In this document: positions 35,457 to 44,703 of the stretch, piece after piece
Numbering within the stretch: position 1 is the first letter of the stretch
Layout: each line of letters opens with the position of its first letter
Source of the DNA: SSF14 sp037045585
Lineage (GTDB): Bacteria; Actinomycetota; Acidimicrobiia; Acidimicrobiales; Microtrichaceae
DNA length: 64,000 nt
Reading direction: 5' to 3'
Assembly: GCA_037045585.1 (NCBI GenBank)
Contig: JBAOIR010000043.1
Coordinates: 124,001 to 188,000 of the forward strand
Notes under the pieces: model-generated
Database searches by the model: none
What the model was told of the DNA's origin: nothing
What the model saw: the letters and a program-made list of their open reading frames with translations, nothing else
Made by a program: the position numbers and the translations under genes

Positions 35457-36917
35457 TCAATCCCCCGATGAGGTGCGGAGCCGTCGTTTGATCTCGGCGA
35501 GCTCGATGCGTTCGGGGCGACCCTTGTAGAAGTCGTCGAGCGGGAAGCATCCCGAGATCAGGCCGTTGCGAGGCGCCGTGGTGCAGTCGCTGAGTGTGCG
35601 GCAGACGAGGCGGCGATCGAGGTCGTTGCCCGCGAGGACGTCGGCGGGGAGGTCGGGATAGGAGAGCGCCATCCGGCCCAGACCGATCGACGTCGCCGAC
35701 CCGTCGGCGACGAGGTGTTGGCCCACGTCCGCGATCCAGTCCTGCAGGTAGGACATGCCGCCGGTCACGACGGCGATTCCAGGGTGGCGTCGTTGGAGTT
35801 CGCGGGTGGCGTCGATCATGCGCACCACGCCGACCAGCGGGTCCTCTGGTGGCAGGTAGCCGTCGCTGGGCGGGAAGTACGCCGGCCGTTGGATGTGCGG
35901 GTTGTAGTACGGGCTGCCGGCGGTGATCGACACCAGTCCGACACCGAGCTCGCTGCACAGGTCGAGCATCGCGTGGGTCTCGGTGAGGTCGACCCCGGTC
36001 CCGGTGGCGTCGCCCCCGAACGGTCGCGGCCCCGTCCCGAGTTCGTCCGCCCGGCCCACACGCCCCTCACCGGGAGCGAACGGCACGAAGTCGTAGGCCG
36101 ACAGTCGCAACGCGACCGCCAGGCCCGGGGCCTCGACGCGGATGCGCTCGACGACGGTGCGGAAGAAACGCGTTCGCCCGTCGAACGACCCACCGAACTG
36201 GCCGGGGCGATCGACAGCCGTCAGCAGTTCGTGCAGGAGGTACCCGTGGCAGTGCTTCACGTCGACGAAGTCGAAGCCGGCTCGCTGTGCCCGCACCGCG
36301 GCCGCGACGTACACGTCGACCAGGCCGCGCAGTTCGTCATCGGTGAACACGGTCGCACCCGGAGCGGTCCGTCCGGCGAGCAGGGGGTGGGCGTGAGCCA
36401 ATCGTGGTTCGGGGGCACCGTTGGGGCGGGACCACCGACCGGAATGGGTGAGTTGGAGGCCCACGAGCAGGTCGTCGGTGGCGCCGAACCGGTCGCGGTG
36501 GGCGGCGACCAGCGCGGCTCGCAACACGCCGACGTCGGCGAGGTTCCCTTCCGACATCACCAGTTGGTTGGGGTTGGCTCGACCGTCGGGAATCACGGCC
36601 GTGGCCTCGCCCCACACGAGCTTGGCGCCACCGTGACCGAAGCGCTTCCAGCGCCGCTCCACCAGCTCGGTCGGTCCGCCACCGGTCGTGCCGTCCCAGC
36701 CCTCCATCGGGAGGATCGCGAACCGATTGCCGACGGTGCGTGGCCCGGAGCTGTCGTTCACGACGAAGGCGGACGCCAAGGGCCCGGCGGACTCCACCGC
36801 CTCATCAACGGGAACTTCGAGCTCCAACTCGGCCAGTCGGGAACGGAGCGCGCCGGGCGACGCCATCTTCTTGACCTGTGGGTACCGCACCTTTGCGGTC
36901 ACGTCAGGCTCGGTCAC
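35457..36917 (-). CDS. NADH:flavin oxidoreductase (Old Yellow Enzyme family)
   Basis: 486 residues, FMN TIM barrel. NRFAILPMEGWDG, GLQLTHSGRWSRP, FDFVDVKHCHGYLLHELL (substrate His) and SIGLGRMALSYPDLP (FMN phosphate loop) match the 2,4-dienoyl-CoA reductase/NemA branch, but the C-terminal Fe-S/FAD domain is absent and a short tail with CRTLSDCTTAPRNGLISGCFP remains, whose cysteines recall the CxxC(x)C cluster of that branch. GTG at 36917 overlaps the stop of the DapA-like gene (GTGA). Substrate unknown; it probably reduces an activated double bond. Confidence 0.85.
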   Translation of the reverse strand: MTEPDVTAKVRYPQVKKMASPGALRSRLAELELEVPVDEAVESAGPLASAFVVNDSSGPRTVGNRFAILPMEGWDGTTGGGPTELVERRWKRFGHGGAKLVWGEATAVIPDGRANPNQLVMSEGNLADVGVLRAALVAAHRDRFGATDDLLVGLQLTHSGRWSRPNGAPEPRLAHAHPLLAGRTAPGATVFTDDELRGLVDVYVAAAVRAQRAGFDFVDVKHCHGYLLHELLTAVDRPGQFGGSFDGRTRFFRTVVERIRVEAPGLAVALRLSAYDFVPFAPGEGRVGRADELGTGPRPFGGDATGTGVDLTETHAMLDLCSELGVGLVSITAGSPYYNPHIQRPAYFPPSDGYLPPEDPLVGVVRMIDATRELQRRHPGIAVVTGGMSYLQDWIADVGQHLVADGSATSIGLGRMALSYPDLPADVLAGNDLDRRLVCRTLSDCTTAPRNGLISGCFPLDDFYKGRPERIELAEIKRRLRTSSGD

Positions 36918-37888
36918 GAGACCCACCCCTCGATGCGCCGGGCGAGGTCGACGAGGATTTCGCGGTCGCTGTCCGGCCGGACGACAGCCCCGCCGAGCAC
37001 ACCGTCGTGGTCGATCCACCCTCGGGCCTTCAGGAACATCGCCGCGTCGTGGCGGTAGCCCGGGACCGGGTGCCGGAAGGTGAAGGCACCCAGCTCCTGG
37101 AGCACGTCGTTCAGCTCGTAGAACGACGGGTCACCGTCGAGCCACATGCGATCCCGCAGGGCGAACGCGTCGGGCGCGAATGTCGACAGACCGAGGAGGT
37201 AGTCCGAGCCCCACATCACCATGTCGATGGCGAGGTCGTTGCCCGTGAGCACCATGAAGTCAGGACGTTCGGCATCGCGGATCGCGAGCCGGTCCCACTC
37301 GAGGCGACGGGAGAGCGACGAGTGCTTCGCGCCGATGCACTCCGGCACGGCCATCAGCTCGCGATACCCGTCGAGTGACGCGATTCGTCCGTTCGGCACG
37401 AACATGAGCCCCAGCTCGAACCCGATGAACTCGCCGATGTCGGCTCCGAGGGCCGCTTGGACGTCGACCCATCCGCGTTCGTCGAGCTCGTGGAGCCCCC
37501 ATGACGGAAACACGACCGGAGTCCCGCCCGCCTCGACGATCTCGGTCGCCGCGGCCCGGTAGCCGGCGGCGTCGAACGGGTCGCCGGGTGCATCGGCCAC
37601 GAAGGCGCCGGCGACGAACCGACGGTCGCCACACAGCTCGCCGGTGAGCTGGAGCACCGCGCTGCGGGTTGCAGGATCGATCGCCTGCACGTAGCCGGTG
37701 TCCATGTTGACGGCCGGAGCGAGTCCGGCTGCCAGGGTGCGTTCGACGTGGCCCTCGAAGCCGAACCAGTCCACCTCACCGCTCGCCGTGAACGGCAGGA
37801 GGATCGCCGACATCCCGGTGATACGGCGGTTGGGCCGGAGGCGGTCGACCAGGTTCGTGCCGGACGTCGTGTCGGTCGGCTCAGGCAC
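36914..37888 (-). CDS. Dihydrodipicolinate synthase (DapA)-family aldolase/lyase
   Basis: 324 residues, class I aldolase-like TIM barrel. ITGMSAILLPFTASGEVDW is the family N-terminus; IGAKHSSLSR supplies the Schiff-base Lys. The Tyr and GTxxE substrate motifs of true DapA are altered, so a different 2-oxo acid substrate is likely, as in sugar-acid aldolases. The GTG at 37888 overlaps the upstream fusion gene by 8 bases and its stop overlaps the next gene, so it is in the middle of a tight operon. Confidence 0.85.
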   Translation of the reverse strand: MPEPTDTTSGTNLVDRLRPNRRITGMSAILLPFTASGEVDWFGFEGHVERTLAAGLAPAVNMDTGYVQAIDPATRSAVLQLTGELCGDRRFVAGAFVADAPGDPFDAAGYRAAATEIVEAGGTPVVFPSWGLHELDERGWVDVQAALGADIGEFIGFELGLMFVPNGRIASLDGYRELMAVPECIGAKHSSLSRRLEWDRLAIRDAERPDFMVLTGNDLAIDMVMWGSDYLLGLSTFAPDAFALRDRMWLDGDPSFYELNDVLQELGAFTFRHPVPGYRHDAAMFLKARGWIDHDGVLGGAVVRPDSDREILVDLARRIEGWVS

Positions 37889-40511
37889 GGTGCACTCCCA
37901 GGGCTTCGATGGCGATGGCGGTTGCCAGGCCGATGCGCGCCGGATCGTAGCGAGCCTGCAGGTCGGGGGCGTGCGTCGCGGCCGCGGCAAGGGCCGCAGG
38001 CGTGAGCGTGTCGATCGCTGCGGTCCAGTCGTCGACGGTGACCCCCATCGCGATGCCGAGTCCGTCGAGATGCTCGGAGAGGTAGGGCCAGTCCGACACG
38101 AGACCGGGGATGCCGGCGGCGACGAGGTCGGAGGTCGTGCCGGTTCCGAGCATGGTGTGGCCGCTGAAGGGGAGGGCGATCGCATCGCAGGCGGCGAGGC
38201 GGAGGTCGTAGACGTCGCGGTCGACGTTCTCGTACACCGAGGCCACGATGCGGGGGTCGTCGGGCGCGACGTCGGTGAAGGACATCGACCAGACCACCAG
38301 CTCGATGTCGTCGCGGTGGCTCCGGCGGACCGCGTCCATCACGAGCTCCAGCGACTTCTCCTTACGCGGCGCTCCGATGACACCGATCCGGATGGCCGGT
38401 CCGTCGGTGCCGGTGGAGAGACCGAGGCGCTCGGCGGCGTCGTCACGATCGAGGCCGATGGACGCGGTGAGCGACGACCCGAAGTGGGGGTGGGGGATGA
38501 CGTCATGACGGCAGTGCTCGCCGAACCGGTAGCGCTCGGTGACCTGCTCGAGCCCCCACTGCGAGTGGTGGATCGCGAGATCGCATGCGTCGGCCCACAC
38601 CTGGTAGATCGGGTCGTAGACGTCGGGCTCGTCGAGGTGCGGCGTGAGGTTGTGCTGCGTCCACACGATTCGCGTCCCTTGCCGCCGTAACCGGGCCGCG
38701 ATGCGGGTGTGGTCCTCGAGGCTGGTCCCGTAGCCGAAGCACCATTCGGGCCAGTGGATGTGGGCGACGTCGGTGGCATCGCGTACCGACGTCCACGGTC
38801 GTTCGACGATGCGTCCGGCGAGTCGATCGGAGATCGGGTCGTACACCGTGCGCACGTAACCGGCGTCGGGCGATGTCAGGCTCACCCGCGACTTGGGAGT
38901 CACGCTCCACTCGAACGAGACGGCGGTCGACGGTTCGATCTCGATCTCGGTGACGGCATCCAGCGCACTCCACGCTCCCTGCCATTCCTTCATGCCGTCG
39001 ACGGCAGTGGTGCCGACGCGCACCGGTCCGTCGGCGCTGACGCGGAGCGGCCGGTCGACTGTCGACGGGATGAGCAGGCTGACCGCAGCCGGAGCCTCGT
39101 CGAACGTCAGGTGCTCCTCGACCTGGAGCGACCCCCCGTCCAGTCGGTAGGTCGCGTCGCGTCGCGCCGCCAAGCGCTGGGGACCGTGGGGTGCGCCGTC
39201 GATGGGCAGCGTCGCGACGAATGAGTCATGGGTCACCTGGAGCCGACCGTCGCCGCTTCGTCCGATCGACGCCGGAACCTCGCCCGGAACGAACCGGCCC
39301 TGACTCTGGAGCGGCCGCGGCGCGACATGGGCGATGGGGACGAAGCACGCGAGCACGGAGTCGACCGGTGTCTCGAAGAGTCCCGGTCGGCGGGGGGAGG
39401 GCAGGTAGTCGCTCGATCGGCCGGACACGAACGGGAGCACGAACCCGATCTGCTCGTTCGAGACGTTCCAGATCGCGGCCTGATCCGACAGCTCGATCAG
39501 CTCGTCCACCGGCGGGGCCGCGAACGTCCTGTCCGGTGTCTCGCTCGGGAGTCGGACGGCGGCGTCGGCCAACTTGCCGAGCAGGTCGAACGTCATCTGC
39601 AGCCGCCGCTGAGGTCCTCGATAGTCCTCGGGTGCCCGGTGCTGGTGGGCGGTGGTAACGCCGTTGGCGAACCACGGTTCGATCGACGCGGTCGCCGCCG
39701 TCGCGAGCGCTGCCCACCGCTCCGGGTCGTCGGTGAGGTGGTGGTGGGCGGCCAGGGCCGCCAGCTCGATCGTGAGCGCGATCGACAGCGCGCCCGTCGA
39801 TCGACCCCAGGTGACAGCGTTCCCGTCGGGTGTGGCAATCCTGCTGACGAGGTCGACGGCGTTGCGCGCTCCACGTTGCCAGACGTCGCCGAGGCGGTCT
39901 GCCAACGGCTCGCAGAACAGGTAGATGTCCGCCGCGTAGATGTCGAAGCGTCCGGCGCCCTCGTGGGACTCGTCGAGGTAGCCGTGGGGGTTGCCGGCGA
40001 GCAGGTCCGCGGTCCGTGCGACGAGGTCGTCGAGCACCGCCGGGTCGTCGAGGATCCCGAGGCGGGCGCGGCCGAGTTCGCAGCGAGCGAGCACCGCCAG
40101 GTAGTTGCGAGGCAGCAGACCGTCGAGCAGCGGCAGCAGCTCGGTGCTGTCGCAGGCGATCCGCAGGTTCTCGACGTGGGCGCGTGGCATGCCGTCCAAC
40201 AACCGGTTGTCGTCGAAGGTGCCGTAGCGCGCCAGTGTCTCGGCGATCCGGTACGAGAAGAAGCTGTGGGTCGCCGGGCCGTCGACGCGAGCGAGCACGG
40301 TGCGGAGGGCGTCGTCGATGGAGACTCCGGCGATGGTGTCGACGCCGGCCTCGCCGAGCCATCCGAGTGTGAACGCCACGTCGGCGACGGCGTCGGTCCC
40401 GACGAGGTGGCCGCCGAAGGTGTGGGGCAGGTCGAAACCGGGGGCGAAGCGCCCGACGAACTCCTCGGTCGTGTTCACGACGAGTTCCAGCAGTCGCTCT
40501 CGCAGGCTCAC
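37881..40511 (-). CDS. Alpha/alpha-toroid + GT-B glycosyltransferase fusion
   Basis: 876 residues in two parts. About 1-380 is a helical toroid (GPATHSFFSYRIAETLARYG, LDESHEGAGRFDIYAADIYLF, PDGNAVTWGRSTGALS) similar to DUF2264/heparinase-like proteins, followed by a beta-rich piece (about 390-540) as in polysaccharide lyases. About 560-876 is a GT4-like transferase: VAHIHWPEWCFGYG, RIVWTQHNLTPHLDEP, IRIGVIGAPRKEKSLELVMDAV, DAIALPFSGHTMLGTGTTSDLVAAGIPGLVSDW. The fusion looks unusual. Start is GTG at 40511, preceded by AAGGAG. It leads the operon with the DapA-like and Old Yellow Enzyme genes. Confidence 0.75.
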   Translation of the reverse strand: MSLRERLLELVVNTTEEFVGRFAPGFDLPHTFGGHLVGTDAVADVAFTLGWLGEAGVDTIAGVSIDDALRTVLARVDGPATHSFFSYRIAETLARYGTFDDNRLLDGMPRAHVENLRIACDSTELLPLLDGLLPRNYLAVLARCELGRARLGILDDPAVLDDLVARTADLLAGNPHGYLDESHEGAGRFDIYAADIYLFCEPLADRLGDVWQRGARNAVDLVSRIATPDGNAVTWGRSTGALSIALTIELAALAAHHHLTDDPERWAALATAATASIEPWFANGVTTAHQHRAPEDYRGPQRRLQMTFDLLGKLADAAVRLPSETPDRTFAAPPVDELIELSDQAAIWNVSNEQIGFVLPFVSGRSSDYLPSPRRPGLFETPVDSVLACFVPIAHVAPRPLQSQGRFVPGEVPASIGRSGDGRLQVTHDSFVATLPIDGAPHGPQRLAARRDATYRLDGGSLQVEEHLTFDEAPAAVSLLIPSTVDRPLRVSADGPVRVGTTAVDGMKEWQGAWSALDAVTEIEIEPSTAVSFEWSVTPKSRVSLTSPDAGYVRTVYDPISDRLAGRIVERPWTSVRDATDVAHIHWPEWCFGYGTSLEDHTRIAARLRRQGTRIVWTQHNLTPHLDEPDVYDPIYQVWADACDLAIHHSQWGLEQVTERYRFGEHCRHDVIPHPHFGSSLTASIGLDRDDAAERLGLSTGTDGPAIRIGVIGAPRKEKSLELVMDAVRRSHRDDIELVVWSMSFTDVAPDDPRIVASVYENVDRDVYDLRLAACDAIALPFSGHTMLGTGTTSDLVAAGIPGLVSDWPYLSEHLDGLGIAMGVTVDDWTAAIDTLTPAALAAAATHAPDLQARYDPARIGLATAIAIEALGVHRA

Positions 40512-40543
40512 GATGCTCCTTCGCCCATCGCTAGGTTGGCCGG

Positions 40544-41293
40544 GTGCCAGGACCCCGCGTCTACATCCACGAGTTCATCGACATCCTCGGCCACAACCGG
40601 GCGAGGTACATGTATCACATGACCGCGAACTGGGGTCCGGTCGGCCGGGTCGAGCGGAACCAGTTGTGCTTCGGGGTGTGGGGCGTGGTCGGCTCGACGG
40701 GGCGCTGGCCGCAGGTCGTGAACCTCTGGGAGTACGAGGACTGGGCGGCGTTGGGCCGCAACTTCGAGGTGGAGCTGACCGGCTCCGGCCTGCAGGATCC
40801 GTCCCTCGCCGACTGGTGGGCCGAGGCGGCCGAGTTCCGCAGCGGTGGGTTCGACCGGATCCTCGTCGCCCCTGACTGGTCGCCCTCGATCGGCGAGCTG
40901 ATGAGCAGTGTGGGCGACCATCCTGCCGCCGGCTACGCCCACGAGATCGTCCGGTGTCGCCCCGGTGCTGCCGGCGACGTGCTCGAGGAGGTTCGAGCGA
41001 CCGGCATCGCGGCGTACCGCTCCGGCGGCTGGTCATTGGTCGGAGCGTTCCGGCGGGCGATGGCCGCCGACGACGAGTGCATCCTGATCTGGTCGTTCCC
41101 ATCCTGGGCCTCGTGGGCGCAGTTCGAAGCTGAGAACGATGCCGGCGGTGGAGGTGGGGCCGCGGCGTGGTGGCGAGGAATGCAAAGTACCGTCACTGGT
41201 CGCGAACGCATCCTGCTCGCCGACGCCCCCCTCTCGCCCCTGCGCACCGGCCGCCAGCCGGACGTGACCGATCGGGGTCCCGTCGACGTCTGA
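40544..41293 (+). CDS. NIPSNAP-like / dimeric alpha-beta barrel protein
   Basis: 249 residues, GTG start. Two similar halves: VYIHEFIDILGHNRARYMYHM...VNLWEYEDWAALGRNF and YAHEIVRCRPGAAGDVLEEVRATGI...ECILIWSFPSWASWAQFE. Each has the ferredoxin-like pattern of NIPSNAP or antibiotic-monooxygenase-type dimeric barrels, so it is an internally duplicated form. No catalytic residue can be named. It is divergent from the fusion gene with 32 bp between the starts, so the two share a short promoter region. Confidence 0.7.
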   Translation: MPGPRVYIHEFIDILGHNRARYMYHMTANWGPVGRVERNQLCFGVWGVVGSTGRWPQVVNLWEYEDWAALGRNFEVELTGSGLQDPSLADWWAEAAEFRSGGFDRILVAPDWSPSIGELMSSVGDHPAAGYAHEIVRCRPGAAGDVLEEVRATGIAAYRSGGWSLVGAFRRAMAADDECILIWSFPSWASWAQFEAENDAGGGGGAAAWWRGMQSTVTGRERILLADAPLSPLRTGRQPDVTDRGPVDV

Positions 41294-41449
41294 CGGGTGA
41301 CATCGCGCTCTCGTGCCGATGAACTTGCTCAGAACCCTCCCGAACCTGCCGATCATGCCCTTGGCGACCTCGCCACGGCGTGTTATCACTACAACTTCGC
41401 TCCACCGGCCGACCACCGGAGCGGCTGGGGATCGGATTCGGCAGGGGAC

Positions 41450-42181
41450 ATGATGGCGGGAAGCGAGTTGGCACAGGACGCACCGTCGACCGCCGGGGAT
41501 CTCGGCAGCGCGATGGCCCGTGTCCGGGAGATGCGCATCGTCGGTGCCTACGGCCCGAAGCCCGTGTGGCGGGGCCGCATCCATCAGGTCGCGTTCTTCG
41601 TCTCGCTCCCGGCCGGTCTCTGGCTGCTTGCCGGCGCGACGACTGCTGCCGCCCGGGTCGCTGTCGCGGTCTACTGGGCCTCGATGGCGGGACTGTTCTT
41701 CACCAGCTCCACGTACCACCTGTTCGCCCACTCCGAGAACGCCGTGAAGTGGTGGCGCCGGGCCGACCACTCGATGATCTTCGTGCTGATCGCCGGGTCG
41801 TACACCCCGTTCTGCCTGTTGGTACTCCCGCGGGTGTGGGGCATCCCCATGCTCGTGGTCATGTGGGTCACGGCGCTCGCCGGCATCATCATGAAGATGG
41901 TCCGCGTGACGGCCGCCGGCGGGAAGTCGGGGTCATGGCTCTACGTGGTCATGGGCTGGGCCGCGATGATCGCGTTGCCGCAGCTCGTCTCCGAACTCGG
42001 ATTCGGACGCATGCTGCTGATGTTCGGCGGCGGCATCCTCTACACCGTCGGGGCCGTGATCCTCGGCAAGCGCTGGCTCAACTTCTCGCCGGCGGTGTTC
42101 GGTTACCACGAGGTCTGGCACGCGCTCACCGTCGGTGCGGGCGTCTGCCACTTCACCCTCGTGGCGATGATCGTTCGCTGA
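41450..42181 (+). CDS. Hemolysin III family (YqfA-like) membrane protein
   Basis: 243 residues with about seven membrane helices. SSTYHLFAHSENAVKWWRRADHSMIFVLIAGSYTPFCLL and FGYHEVWHALTVGAGVCHF are the PAQR/hemolysin III motifs; the histidines and Asp likely bind zinc. Real hemolytic activity is doubtful; these may be ceramidase-like or membrane-homeostasis proteins. The frame is open upstream to 41297, but membrane-family similarity starts after the double ATG at 41450, which has AGGGGA in front. Confidence 0.85.
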   Translation: MMAGSELAQDAPSTAGDLGSAMARVREMRIVGAYGPKPVWRGRIHQVAFFVSLPAGLWLLAGATTAAARVAVAVYWASMAGLFFTSSTYHLFAHSENAVKWWRRADHSMIFVLIAGSYTPFCLLVLPRVWGIPMLVVMWVTALAGIIMKMVRVTAAGGKSGSWLYVVMGWAAMIALPQLVSELGFGRMLLMFGGGILYTVGAVILGKRWLNFSPAVFGYHEVWHALTVGAGVCHFTLVAMIVR

Positions 42182-42201
42182 GCGACGCCGGCGACGTTGG
42201 G

Positions 42202-43321
42202 TCAGGCGCCGGCCGCAGCGAGGCCTGACCGCAGTCGGATGGCTGCCCGGTTCGATGCATCGCTCGGCAACATCGAGATGTGGTGCGCCAGGCGTTCCAT
42301 CTCCCCGATGCGGCCGAACACGCGGGAGAAGTAGGTGTCCGGCGGCTCGACGCGACCGTCGGCCAGCGCCGTCGACACGTGGTTGAACGCGCCGTAGAGG
42401 TCGCCGCGGTACCAGGCCGTCGCCCCGTCGAGCAGGTCTCGATGCTGAACGTGGAACCGCGAACGCGTTGAGCTGGCACAGGTCGACGAAGCGACGCTGA
42501 TGGAGGAGCGCCCACGCCAGGGTGGTGTACGCCTGGTCGGACACCAGCGCCGATTCGTGTGAGAGGGCGACCGGGAGCAGGGTGGCGATGCCGGCGTCGA
42601 GGTCGCCATCCATGAGCTGCTCGTGGGCGACGTCGATCGCCTGCACCTTGAGCTGGCGCTCGGTGATCGCGAAGTAGCGGATGTTGGTGGCGACCATCAG
42701 GGCAGCCACGATTGCCACCCAGAACCGGTGTCCGGGGCTCACGAGGAACCAGGCGGTGAGCGTTGCCGTGGTCAGGCCGGCGGCCAGCCAGAAGATGGTG
42801 ACGCCCCGTCGGCGCGACGCCACCTCGACGAGTTCCCGGACCACGTGGCCGCCGTCGAGCGGCATGACCGGGAGGAGGTTCACGACGCTCCAGCCGATGT
42901 TCACGAGCCAGGAGGCCGAGCGCAGCCACAACACCCCCTGCCCGCCGATCGGCACGAGCGCGGACTCGATCGTGATGCCGAGCGCGATGCCGGCGGCCGG
43001 CCCGGCGAGCGAGACGAGGATGGACCGGGAGGGGCGAAGGTGGCCGGTGTCCTCGGTGGAGGTGAGGCCGCCGAACGTGTTGAGCGAGACCTCCGGGCGG
43101 AAGCCGTACATACGCAGCGCGGCGACGTGACCGCCCTCGTGGACGAGCACCGAGACGGTGACGAGCGCGAGCCACGCGAGGAGGAAGCGGGGGTCGCGAC
43201 CGCGCTCGCCCAGGAGGAGCAGGGGGACGGCAACGATCGTGAGCGGGAAGCCGATGCCGATGCGGATGGGCGTGCCGAAGAGACGGAACCTCAGGGCCGG
43301 GCCTCGTTGGCGCATGAACAC
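42202..43321 (-). CDS. M50-family membrane zinc metalloprotease (one frameshift)
   Basis: About 373 residues after repair. Zinc motif HEGGH (VLVHEGGHVAALRMYGF, about 62) and the second-metal element LLPVMPLDGGHVV identify a site-2-protease/SpoIVFB-type peptidase, which cleaves within membranes. Near 42457-42458 one C in the CC pair is extra: without it NAFA is followed by FHVQHRDLLDGATAWYRGDLYGAFNHVS and a stop at 42202. As given, the frame instead runs antisense through the hemolysin III gene to 41933. The C-terminal part is a TPR-like tail. Confidence 0.85.
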
Positions 43322-43375
43322 ACGCCCATTGTGCCGCGTTCCCGCCGGGCGGCGGGCTCGGGACTGTGACGGTGC

Positions 43376-44599
43376 TTACGCCAGCAGGGAGCGGGCGATG
43401 GCGACCGTCTGGATCTCGTCGGTCCCGGCGTAGATCTGCAGCACCTTGGCGTCGCGGGCGAGCTGCTCGACCTGGAACTCGGCCATGTAGCCGTTGCCGC
43501 CGTGGAGCTGCACCGCTTCGAGCGCGATCTCGGTCGCGATCTGCGCGGAGTACAGCTTCATCGCCGATGCCTCGGCGAACGTCATGGTCTCGCCGGCCTT
43601 CGACAGCTCGATCGTTCGGAACACCAGGTTCTGCACGTTCATCCGAGCGACCTCCATCTTCGCCAGCTTCTGCTGGATGAGCTGGAAGTCTCCGATGCGC
43701 TGGCCGAACTGGACGCGCTCCTTGGCGTACTCGACGCAGACCTCGAGGCACTGCTCGATGATGCCGAGCGCCATCGCCGCCACGCCGGAGCGCTCCTGCT
43801 GGAACGTGGCCTTGGCGCCGTCGCGGCCGCCCTTCGACACGTCTTCGGTCTCGCCGATGAGGCGGTCGCGGCCGACGCGCACATCGGTGAGGAACAGCTC
43901 ACCGGTTGGGGACGAGTGCATGCCCATCTTGCGCAACGGCTTGGACTGCACGAGACCCGGCGTGCCGGCGTCGAGCACGAACGACAGCACCTTGCGGTCC
44001 TTCGGATCGTTGCCCTCGTCGAGCTTGGCGATGAACACGATGGTGTCGGCGTAGGGGCCGTTGGTGATGAAGGTCTTCGAGCCGTTGAGGACGTACTCGT
44101 CGCCGTCGCGGCGGGCGGTCGAGAGCATCGAGCCGAAGGCGTCGGAGCCGCTGTTGGGTTCGGTGATCGCCCACGCGCCGACCTTCTCCAGGGTGAGCAG
44201 CTCGGGGACCCAACGTTCCTTCTGGGCGATCGTGCCCTTGGACTGGATCGCCGACGCGGTGAGGCCGACCGATACGCCCATGGCCGTGACCATGCCGGGG
44301 CAGTGGCGACACAGCTCGATGATCGGGATGAGGGTGTAGCCGGCATCGCCGCCACCGTGGCGGGACGGCTTGTCCTCGACGGGCTCGCCGGCCTCGATCG
44401 CCTTCTCGTGGGCGATTCGCTTGGCGAAGGTCGACCGCGCCATCTCGTCCATGCCGAACGTCTTGTACAGCTTGCGCAGCACGTCGTACGGCGGCAGGTC
44501 GCCGTGCTCGAGCTCCTCCTTGATGGGGAGGATCTCCTTGGCGATGAAGTCGCGCATCGCCTGCTGCAGCATCAGGTGTTCGTCAGACCATTCGTACAT
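43376..44599 (-). CDS. Acyl-CoA dehydrogenase (IVD-like catalytic base)
   Basis: 407 residues; an FAD enzyme making 2-enoyl-CoA. AWAITEPNSGSDAFGSMLSTA and KTFITNGPYADTIVF are the mid-domain motifs. The usual C-terminal catalytic Glu of YEGT is Ala here (IYAGTDEIQ), while FQQERSGVAA carries Glu where isovaleryl-CoA dehydrogenase has its base, suggesting a branched-chain-type enzyme. An 18-bp palindrome lies 15 bp upstream of the ATG. It is followed by a 57-bp gap to the convergent M50 region. Confidence 0.9.
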   Translation of the reverse strand: MYEWSDEHLMLQQAMRDFIAKEILPIKEELEHGDLPPYDVLRKLYKTFGMDEMARSTFAKRIAHEKAIEAGEPVEDKPSRHGGGDAGYTLIPIIELCRHCPGMVTAMGVSVGLTASAIQSKGTIAQKERWVPELLTLEKVGAWAITEPNSGSDAFGSMLSTARRDGDEYVLNGSKTFITNGPYADTIVFIAKLDEGNDPKDRKVLSFVLDAGTPGLVQSKPLRKMGMHSSPTGELFLTDVRVGRDRLIGETEDVSKGGRDGAKATFQQERSGVAAMALGIIEQCLEVCVEYAKERVQFGQRIGDFQLIQQKLAKMEVARMNVQNLVFRTIELSKAGETMTFAEASAMKLYSAQIATEIALEAVQLHGGNGYMAEFQVEQLARDAKVLQIYAGTDEIQTVAIARSLLA

Positions 44600-44613
44600 G
44601 GCGACAAACGCTA

Positions 44614-44631
44614 CTTGACCGACCAGTCAAG
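44614..44631 (-). promoter_or_regulatory. TetR-type operator of the acyl-CoA dehydrogenase gene
   Basis: CTTGACCGACCAGTCAAG has perfect 6-bp arms and lies 15 bp upstream of the ATG at 44599. An almost identical element is found at 49849-49866. Confidence 0.6.
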
Positions 44632-44651
44632 AAACCAAGCGGCGCTCGGGC

Positions 44652-44699
44652 TTTTGTACTGCGAGGAACGCCATCAGCGTCGTTCCTCGCAGTACAAAA
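44652..44699. repeat. Perfect 19-bp inverted repeat with A/T ends
   Basis: TTTTGTACTGCGAGGAACG (44652-44670) is the exact reverse complement of 44681-44699, with a 10-base loop. It starts with T4 and ends with A4 on both strands, so no U-tract follows the stem and it is not a standard terminator. It fills the 70-bp gap between the gpx stop (44704) and the operator at 44614-44631. Confidence 0.9.
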
Positions 44700-44703
44700 C
44701 CCC

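Noticed and set aside
41933..42201. Continuation of the M50 reading frame antisense to hemolysin III
   Set aside because: The sequence becomes His/Arg/Glu-rich nonsense; the family sequence continues in the neighbouring frame and ends at 42202.
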